From the NCBI GenBank assembly GCA_937983055.1, contig CALJLA010000153.1, positions 1 through 10,755 of the forward strand: a DNA stretch of 10,755 nt, in the 5' to 3' direction. The translations under genes were made by a program, and so were the position numbers. This document shows positions 5,687 through 10,755 of the stretch, piece after piece (position 1 is the first letter of the stretch; the number at the start of each line of letters is the position of its first letter). The DNA is from an uncultured Pseudomonadota bacterium. GTDB taxonomy: Bacteria; Pseudomonadota; Gammaproteobacteria; Burkholderiales; Eutrophovitaceae. The notes under the pieces are model-generated. The model had not been told where the DNA came from, did not search any database, and worked only from the letters and a program-made list of their open reading frames with translations.

Positions 5687-6562
5687 ATGACACGCGAAAT
5701 CGAAGACCGCATCACCGAGGCGGTGGCGGCCAGGCTGGACGGCGCGGCCGACGCCCGGTTCCGTGAAGTCATGGCCAGCCTGATCCGTCACCTGCATGCC
5801 TTCGTGCGGGAAACCGCGCTTACCGAGGCCGAGTGGCGGGCAGGCATTGAGTTCCTGACCGCGACCGGCCAGAAATGCGATCACACGCGGCAGGAGTTCA
5901 TCCTGCTGTCGGACACGCTTGGCGTGTCGATGCTGGTGGACGCAATCAACCATCGCCGGGCGGAAGGCGCCACCGAATCGACGGTGCTCGGCCCCTTCCA
6001 TGTGCGCGACGCACCCGAATTTCCGAATGGCGCCGACCTCGCGGCGGGCGTCGAGGGCGAACCGGTGTATTTCGCCGGCACGGTGCGCGCGGTGTCCGGC
6101 ACGCCGGTTGGCGGCGCGCTGCTCGACATCTGGTCCACCGACGGCGAGGGCTGGTACGACGTGCAGAAGCCGGGCGGCGCGCTGCGCGCACGCGGGCGTA
6201 TCCGCAGCGACGGCGACGGCCGCTATGCGTTCTGGACAGTGAAGCCGGTGAGCTACCCGGTGCCTACCGATGGCCCGGTAGGCAGGATGCTGCTTGCCAT
6301 GGGACGGCATCCGTACCGGCCGGCGCACACCCACATGATCGTGTCGGCACCGGGGTTCGCGCCGCTCACTACGCATGTGTTCGTCGAGGGCGACCCGTAT
6401 CTCGACTCCGATGCGGTGTTCGCGGTGAAGCGTTCGCTGGTGGTGCCGTTCGAGCGGCAGGCGCCGGGCACGGCGCCGGATGGCCGGCGGATGAGCGCGC
6501 CGTACCACACCGTGCGCTTCGACATCATCCTGACGCCCAACGCCGCCCAGAGCGGCGGCTGA
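5687..6562 (+). CDS. Intradiol ring-cleavage dioxygenase, hydroxyquinol 1,2-dioxygenase type
   Basis: Soluble non-heme Fe(III) dioxygenase of 291 residues. Family members cleave hydroxyquinol (1,2,4-trihydroxybenzene) to maleylacetate, or catechol to cis,cis-muconate. An N-terminal helical dimerisation domain (about 20-95) precedes the beta-sandwich catalytic domain (about 98-285). Predicted iron ligands are Y157 (EGWYDVQ), Y190 (VSYPVP), H214 and H216 (RPAHTH), with conserved R211. The intervals 33, 24 and 2 equal those I recall for characterised hydroxyquinol dioxygenase. 'WYDVQ', 'SYPVPTDGPVG' and 'YLDSDAVFAVK' also favour hydroxyquinol over catechol enzymes. The start follows AAGGAGGG (5676-5683). 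It sits 34 bases after the thiolase gene, a coherent pair because hydroxyquinol carbon ends as 3-oxoadipyl-CoA. Maleylacetate reductase and CoA transferase are absent from the window. Catechol as the natural substrate is not excluded. Confidence 0.9.
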   Translation: MTREIEDRITEAVAARLDGAADARFREVMASLIRHLHAFVRETALTEAEWRAGIEFLTATGQKCDHTRQEFILLSDTLGVSMLVDAINHRRAEGATESTVLGPFHVRDAPEFPNGADLAAGVEGEPVYFAGTVRAVSGTPVGGALLDIWSTDGEGWYDVQKPGGALRARGRIRSDGDGRYAFWTVKPVSYPVPTDGPVGRMLLAMGRHPYRPAHTHMIVSAPGFAPLTTHVFVEGDPYLDSDAVFAVKRSLVVPFERQAPGTAPDGRRMSAPYHTVRFDIILTPNAAQSGG

Positions 6563-6588
6563 ACGGCTGCGGGCGCGATCAGCCGCCG
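6553..6588. terminator. Shared inverted repeat at the convergent gene ends
   Basis: CGGCGGCTGA (6553-6562) and TCAGCCGCCG (6579-6588) are exact reverse complements, giving a 10-bp GC-rich stem with a 16-base loop. The left arm ends with the dioxygenase TGA and the right arm begins with the aminopeptidase stop (TCA on the top strand), so both stop codons lie within the stem. A hairpin would form in either transcript. No T-run follows on either side, so intrinsic termination is uncertain; it may instead block convergent RNA polymerases or protect 3' ends. Confidence 0.45.
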
Positions 6589-8390
6589 AGCCAGCGCCTG
6601 CGGGTGCGGGCGAGCGTGTTGTCGTTGGTGACTGACAGCACCCAGGTATCCCTGGCTGGGGGCATCAGTGTCACGGTAAACACCATCAGCTCGTCGCGGC
6701 GGAAGGCGTGAATCCGCGCCACTTCGCCGGGGCGACGCCGCGTGAGCAGCGATTCCAGGTTCTTCGCGTTTACCCGCAGGCCGTCGATGGCGACCAGCAC
6801 ATCGCCGGCAGACAGCCCTGCCTGCTGTGCGGCGCCGCCGTCCAGCACATGGGCGAGCTTGAGTTCGCCGTTTTCCGCACGGGTGCGCACGCCGAGATCG
6901 GCGCGCCGCGAGGCGCGGCCGTCGCCGGCAGCGGGCCTGCCGCCTCGGTCCGATGACGATTCCGCCGGGCGCGTGAACGCCTCGATGCCGACGCCCCCGA
7001 GCAACTGCGCGACCGGCAGTTCACCGGTGGCGCGCAGGGCCCGGTCGAAGAAGCCGCGCATGCGCATGCCGGCGACTTCCTCGACGATGGATTCCACCCC
7101 GTCCTCGGGCACGCCGATGCCGGTGCGGCCATAGCGCATCCACAGCGCGCGCATCACGTCGTCGAGCGAGCGGTGCCCGCCGCTGTGGCTGCGCAGCAGC
7201 AGGTCGAGGCACAGCGCGATCAGGCTGCCCTTCTGGTAGTAGCTCACCACCGCGTTCGGCGTGTTCTCGTCCGGCCGGTAGTATTTGATCCAGGCGTCGA
7301 ACGAGGAGTCGGCGACTGACTGCTTGAACCGACCGGCGCCGCGGGAAACCTGGGTGAGCGTTCTGCCCAGCGTTTCGAGATAAGCGGATTCGGACACGAG
7401 GCCGGCGCGCACCAGCATGAGGTCGTCGTAGTAGGAAGTAATGCCCTCGAACGCCCACAGCAGCCGGGTGTAGTTCTCGCGATCCAGATCGTAGGGCGTG
7501 AATGCCGCCGGCTTGATGCGTTTCACGTTCCAGGTGTGGAAGTACTCGTGCGAGCACAGGCCGAGAAAGGTGCGGTAGCCCTCGTCGCCCTCTGGCGTGT
7601 CGGCGCGCGGCAGATCGTCGCGGCGGGTGATCAGCGCGGTGCAGGCGCGGTGCTCGAGCCCGCCGTAGCCTTCGCCCAGCGCGTGCACGAGAAAGAGATA
7701 GCGGTCCATCGGCGCCTCGCCCCACAGGTCGATGTGCGCCTCGCACAATTTCTTGAGGTCGCGCGCCAGCCGTTTCAGATCGGCCTCGTGGCGGCCCGAG
7801 ATCACGACAGCGTGCGGCACGCCGCGGGCGCGGAAGCTGATGGCGTCGAACTCGCCCATCTCGACGGGGTGATCGATCAGCTCGTCGTAGTCTTTCGCCC
7901 GGTAGCTGCCGAAGCGCCAGGGCTTGGTCTTGTGGGGGGACATCGCGGTGGCCACGCGCCAGCCGGCGAAGGCCTTGCCGCGCGGCGCCTCGAGCTCGAC
8001 TTCGTGATTGCGCGCCTCGCGGCCATGCACCCGCAGAAACAGCGAAGCGCCGTTGAAGAAGCCTCGCACGCTGTCGAGGTAGGCCCCGCGCACCGACAGA
8101 TCGTGCGCGTAGATCTCGCATTCGACCGTGAGCGGGCCGCGCGCGGGCCGCGCGATCCAGGTGTTCTTGTCGAGCTTGCCGATCTCGACTTCCTCGCGGC
8201 CCGCAAAGGCGCGGATCTGCACCACGTTGCGGGCGAATTCGCGGATCAGGTAGCTGCCGGGAATCCACGACGGCAACGAAAAGCGCTGGCCATCGGGGTC
8301 GGGATCGGCCACCGTGCAGCGCACGGTGAAAAGGTGAGCCTGCGGGCTGGACGGGCTGACGCTGTAGCGGATCGGTGAGTTCTTCTTCAT
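6579..8390 (-). CDS. M61-family aminopeptidase (glycyl aminopeptidase) with C-terminal PDZ domain
   Basis: Zinc metallopeptidase of 603 residues in the M61 family, whose bacterial prototype removes N-terminal Gly or Ala from peptides. No signal peptide is seen, so it is probably cytoplasmic. The N-terminal beta-domain starts directly with IRYSVSPSSPQAHLF, the usual M61 opening, which fixes the ATG at 8388-8390. 'PSWIPGSYLIREFARNV' (40-56) is a family hallmark. The zinc site is HEYFH (281-285; ligands H281 and H285, catalytic E282) with the third ligand E315 (WAFEG), preceded by GGLEH (243-247). A low-complexity linker (about 474-496) leads to a PDZ domain (about 497-575) with the AGLSAGDVLVAIDG segment. 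All catalytic residues are intact. No Shine-Dalgarno sequence precedes the start, and a terminator ends 14 bases upstream of the gene, so its transcription is unclear. It may help digest imported peptides. Confidence 0.93.
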   Translation of the reverse strand: MKKNSPIRYSVSPSSPQAHLFTVRCTVADPDPDGQRFSLPSWIPGSYLIREFARNVVQIRAFAGREEVEIGKLDKNTWIARPARGPLTVECEIYAHDLSVRGAYLDSVRGFFNGASLFLRVHGREARNHEVELEAPRGKAFAGWRVATAMSPHKTKPWRFGSYRAKDYDELIDHPVEMGEFDAISFRARGVPHAVVISGRHEADLKRLARDLKKLCEAHIDLWGEAPMDRYLFLVHALGEGYGGLEHRACTALITRRDDLPRADTPEGDEGYRTFLGLCSHEYFHTWNVKRIKPAAFTPYDLDRENYTRLLWAFEGITSYYDDLMLVRAGLVSESAYLETLGRTLTQVSRGAGRFKQSVADSSFDAWIKYYRPDENTPNAVVSYYQKGSLIALCLDLLLRSHSGGHRSLDDVMRALWMRYGRTGIGVPEDGVESIVEEVAGMRMRGFFDRALRATGELPVAQLLGGVGIEAFTRPAESSSDRGGRPAAGDGRASRRADLGVRTRAENGELKLAHVLDGGAAQQAGLSAGDVLVAIDGLRVNAKNLESLLTRRRPGEVARIHAFRRDELMVFTVTLMPPARDTWVLSVTNDNTLARTRRRWLGG

Positions 8391-8404
8391 GTCGGCGCGT
8401 TCGG

Positions 8405-8434
8405 GAAAAGAAACGGGAGCCAGGAGGCTCCCGT
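8405..8434 (-). terminator. Rho-independent terminator after ybdD
   Basis: ACGGGAGCC (8413-8421) and GGCTCCCGT (8426-8434) form a perfect 9-bp stem with a four-base loop. In leftward transcription the stem is followed by TTTCTTTT (8405-8412). This is a textbook intrinsic terminator 25 bases downstream of the ybdD stop, and it ends only 14 bases before the aminopeptidase start codon. Confidence 0.88.
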
Positions 8435-8459
8435 CGCCATTATGCCAGCGGCGGCCGCT

Positions 8460-8639
8460 TCAGCAGCAGCGCGACACCTTGCCCCACTTTTCTTCCTGCC
8501 GGCGCCGGAAGAATTCGTGGCGCGTCATCGGCCGCGCCCCGGGATGGCGCGATTGCAGATGAGTGAGATAGCGCTCGTAGGCGTCGTCGCCGCTCGCCTG
8601 GCGCAGCAGGCGCCAGCAGGTACGGATCAGCGTCGTCAT
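8460..8639 (-). CDS. ybdD: YbdD/YjiX family small protein (DUF466), CstA partner
   Basis: A 59-residue gene starting at ATG 8637-8639. Its Shine-Dalgarno GGAGG overlaps the region just behind the cstA stop (TAAGGAGG), so the two genes are tightly coupled with ten bases between them. Family traits are a short helical N-terminus (LIRTCWRLLRQASGDDAYERY), the central HLQSRHPGARPMTRHEFFRRRQ-type block ('H...HP...PMT..EFFR.RQ', residues 27-48), and the terminal RCC (57-59), the usual last residues of YbdD/YjiX. In E. coli the cstA-ybdD and btsT-yjiX pairs are arranged the same way, and the small protein is linked to function of the large pyruvate transporter. It ends at a strong terminator. Identification is confident from motif and context; the molecular role within the family remains poorly defined. 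Confidence 0.93.
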   Translation of the reverse strand: MTTLIRTCWRLLRQASGDDAYERYLTHLQSRHPGARPMTRHEFFRRRQEEKWGKVSRCC

Positions 8640-8649
8640 CGCGGCCTCC

Positions 8650-10698
8650 TTATCCGTGCATGCCGCTGCCGACCATGCCGGCCTCGAGCCGGGTCTTCAC
8701 GTACCCGGACTCGGCCAGCGGCAGCACCGGCTTGCCGCTGCGCAGGCGCAGCGCCATGCGCAGCATCTCGAAGATCACCACCCACAGGATCACGGCGAAC
8801 AGCACCGCGAGCACCGCATCGATGCGCTGGCCGATGATCAGCTGCGGCGCGACCGCGGCCGCCTCCGGCGAAAGCAGGCCGGCGGCCAGCTTCGCTTCCA
8901 TGTCGGCGGCGCCGGACAGGAAGCCGATCTGCGGATTCGGGCTGAATACCTTCTCCCAGGCCGCCCAGCTGCACACGATGGTGAGCCAGGTCAGCGGCAG
9001 GCCGGTGACCCAGGCGTATTTGGCGCGGCCCATCTTGATGATGATGCCGGTCGCCACGGTGAGCGCGATGCCCGCCAGCAACTGGTTGGAGATGCCGAAC
9101 AGCGGCCACAGGATGTTGACGCCGCCCAGCGGATCGTTGACCCCCTGCCAAAGGAAGTAGCCCCAGGCGCCCACGAAGATCAGGCTGGAGAGCACCGTCA
9201 TCGGATAGGACGAGGTGTTGCCCATCGGTTTCCAGACGTGCTTGGCCATGTCCTGCAGCATGAAGCGGCCGACGCGGGTGCCGGCATCCAGCGTGGTGAG
9301 GATGAACAGCACCTCGAACATGATCGCGAAGTGGTACCACATGGCAAGCAGCGTCCCGCCGAAGGTGCTGGAGAAGATGGTGGCCATGCCGACGGCGAGC
9401 GACGGCGCGCCGCCGGTGCGGGCGAACAGCGTGGCTTCGCCCATCTCCGCCGCCAGCGTTTCCATCTGCTCCACGGTCACCGGGAAGCCCCAGGACGAGA
9501 TGGTGGCGACCGCGGCGGCGGGCTCGGCGCCGACCACGCCGGCCGGGCTGTTGATCGCGAAGTACACGCCCGGCTCCAGCACGGTGGCGGCGACCACCGC
9601 CATGATGGCGACGAAGGATTCCAGCGCCATCGAGCCGTAGCCGATCATGCGGATCTCCTTCTCGTTCGACAGCAGCTTCGGCGTGGTGCCGGAGGACACC
9701 AGCGAGTGGAAGCCGGAGATCGCGCCGCAGGCAATCGTGATGAACACGAACGGGAAGAGGTCGCCCTTGAAGATCGGCCCGAGGCCGGTCTTCGCGAATT
9801 CGGTCATGTGCGGCATCTTCACGTCCGGCGCCAGCAGCATGATCGAGATCGCCAGCAGGAACACCACGCCCAGCTTGAGGAAGGTGGAGAGGTAATCGCG
9901 CGGCGCCAGCAGCAGCCAGACCGGCAGCACCGCGGCGCTGAAGCCGTAAATCATCACGAACCAAGCGCAGGTCATGCCGTCCCAGTCGAACCAGGCGCGG
10001 ATTTCGGGCTGGCTGTCCACCCAGCCGCCGCCGGCGACGCACACGATCAGTAGCACGATGCCGATCGCGGTGCCCTCGAGAACCCGCCCGGGACGAATGC
10101 CGCGCATGTAGATGCCGATCAGCATCGCCACCGGGATCGTGCCCAGCACCGTGGCGGTGGCCCAGGGACTGTGCTGCATTGCCTTGACGATGACCAGGCC
10201 GAGCACCGCGATCAGGATGATCATGATCATCATGGTGCCGACCAGCGCCGCCCAGCCGCCGATCGGCCCGAGCTCGTCCTTGGCCATCTGGCCGAGCGAG
10301 CGGCCGTCGCGGCGGGTGGAGCAGAACATGATGATCATGTCCTGCACGCAGCCGCCCAGCACCGCGCCGACCAGGATCCAGATCGTGCCGGGCAGGTAGC
10401 CGAACTGCATCGCCAGGGTCGGGCCAATCAGCGGGCCGGGGCCGGCGATCGCGGCGAAGTGGTGGCCGAACACCACCCATTTATTGGTGGGCACGAAGTC
10501 GCGGCCGTTATTGAAGCGCTCGGCCGGGGTCGCCCGGGTCTCGTCCAGGGTGAGTACCTTGGCGCAGATCCAGGCGCTGTAGAAGCGGAACGCGACCAGG
10601 TAGGTACAGATGGCGGCGACTACGAACCAGATCGCATTGATCGATTCGCCGCGATGGATGGCGAGGCGGCTGACGCCGGAAGCGGAAAGTACGGCCAT
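8650..10698 (-). CDS. cstA: Carbon starvation protein A, pyruvate/peptide transporter
   Basis: Large inner-membrane protein of 682 residues, close to the roughly 700 of E. coli CstA and BtsT. In E. coli these import pyruvate, and CstA has also been linked to peptide uptake during starvation. The protein has many hydrophobic helices. The hallmark 'NKWVVFGHHFAAIAGPGPLIGP' block lies near the N-terminus, followed by 'GGCVQDMIIMFCSTRRDGRSLGQMA', both typical of the CstA domain. 'GGTLLAMWYHFAIMFEVLFILTTLDAGTR.GRFMLQD' and 'WPLFGISNQLLAGIAL' are typical of the later and C-terminal 5TM parts. I chose ATG 10696-10698 over an in-frame TTG at 10723-10725, which would sit almost at the predicted transcription start and lacks a ribosome binding site. 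CstA and BtsT cannot be told apart from sequence alone. It is followed immediately by ybdD, the usual partner. Confidence 0.94.
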   Translation of the reverse strand: MAVLSASGVSRLAIHRGESINAIWFVVAAICTYLVAFRFYSAWICAKVLTLDETRATPAERFNNGRDFVPTNKWVVFGHHFAAIAGPGPLIGPTLAMQFGYLPGTIWILVGAVLGGCVQDMIIMFCSTRRDGRSLGQMAKDELGPIGGWAALVGTMMIMIILIAVLGLVIVKAMQHSPWATATVLGTIPVAMLIGIYMRGIRPGRVLEGTAIGIVLLIVCVAGGGWVDSQPEIRAWFDWDGMTCAWFVMIYGFSAAVLPVWLLLAPRDYLSTFLKLGVVFLLAISIMLLAPDVKMPHMTEFAKTGLGPIFKGDLFPFVFITIACGAISGFHSLVSSGTTPKLLSNEKEIRMIGYGSMALESFVAIMAVVAATVLEPGVYFAINSPAGVVGAEPAAAVATISSWGFPVTVEQMETLAAEMGEATLFARTGGAPSLAVGMATIFSSTFGGTLLAMWYHFAIMFEVLFILTTLDAGTRVGRFMLQDMAKHVWKPMGNTSSYPMTVLSSLIFVGAWGYFLWQGVNDPLGGVNILWPLFGISNQLLAGIALTVATGIIIKMGRAKYAWVTGLPLTWLTIVCSWAAWEKVFSPNPQIGFLSGAADMEAKLAAGLLSPEAAAVAPQLIIGQRIDAVLAVLFAVILWVVIFEMLRMALRLRSGKPVLPLAESGYVKTRLEAGMVGSGMHG

Positions 10699-10732
10699 AG
10701 CAACCGACCCAAGCAGTCTCAGCAAGGCTTTT

Positions 10733-10741
10733 AGTATACCA
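10733..10741 (-). promoter_or_regulatory. Extended -10 promoter for cstA-ybdD
   Basis: The minus strand reads TGGTATACT (10741 down to 10733): a TGn extension directly before TATACT, one base from the -10 consensus. Transcription would start near 10726, leaving a leader of about 28 bases before the ATG at 10698. The -35 position falls just outside the window. CRP or nitrogen/pyruvate-sensing control, known for E. coli cstA/btsT, cannot be judged here. Confidence 0.5.
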
Positions 10742-10755
10742 CTATCTCCGAAGCA

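Noticed and set aside
8656..10053. Long rightward open frame of 465 codons antisense to cstA
   Set aside because: Its product is dominated by His, Arg, Asp, Gln and Gly with no domain pattern, as expected from the antisense of a high-GC gene. The opposite strand encodes an unmistakable CstA.
10699..10725. TTG start for CstA nine codons upstream
   Set aside because: No ribosome site precedes it and it almost coincides with the predicted transcription start from the extended -10 element.
1..10755. CRISPR array, tRNA, rRNA, insertion sequence or phage genes
   Set aside because: No regularly spaced repeats, tRNA-like cloverleaf, transposase motif or phage protein was recognised anywhere in the window.

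Overview
The window is high-GC, densely packed bacterial chromosome with short intergenic gaps. Protein families and wording (PcaF-type thiolase, hydroxyquinol-type dioxygenase, NitT/TauT-type ABC pair, CstA-YbdD, M61 aminopeptidase) suggest a Betaproteobacterium, but no rRNA or other taxonomic marker is present, so this is inference.

Layout. Bases 1-309 look degraded or rearranged. A short secreted-peptide start reads rightward (146-241). It overlaps, tail to tail, a 43-codon leftward ORF (130-261) that begins with a recognisable GMC-oxidoreductase FAD-binding motif. Upstream of that stub on the same strand is a 147-residue protein (310-753) with a tentative resemblance to WapI/DUF6228-type immunity proteins. 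A divergent intergenic region (754-925) holds two hairpins and a -10-like element. Rightward from there come a 41-codon ORF with a strong ribosome binding site, an ABC ATPase and its permease (NitT/TauT type, no substrate-binding protein in view), a NhaP2-type K+/H+ antiporter, a 3-oxoadipyl-CoA thiolase and an intradiol dioxygenase of the hydroxyquinol type. These end against a leftward block at 6562/6579, where the two stop codons sit in opposite arms of one inverted repeat.

The leftward block, read from the right edge, is cstA (carbon-starvation/pyruvate transporter), the tiny partner gene ybdD (59 codons, 8460-8639), a clear rho-independent terminator, and an M61 glycyl-aminopeptidase with a C-terminal PDZ domain. 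An extended -10 promoter for cstA lies at the right edge.

Working together. The dioxygenase would open hydroxyquinol to maleylacetate, and the thiolase would cleave 3-oxoadipyl-CoA two steps later. The maleylacetate reductase and CoA transferase between them are not here. CstA-YbdD and the aminopeptidase plausibly serve pyruvate or peptide scavenging. I found no RNA genes, CRISPR arrays or insertion sequences, and no clearly new multi-gene system. The most unusual spot is the gene-stub junction near base 203.
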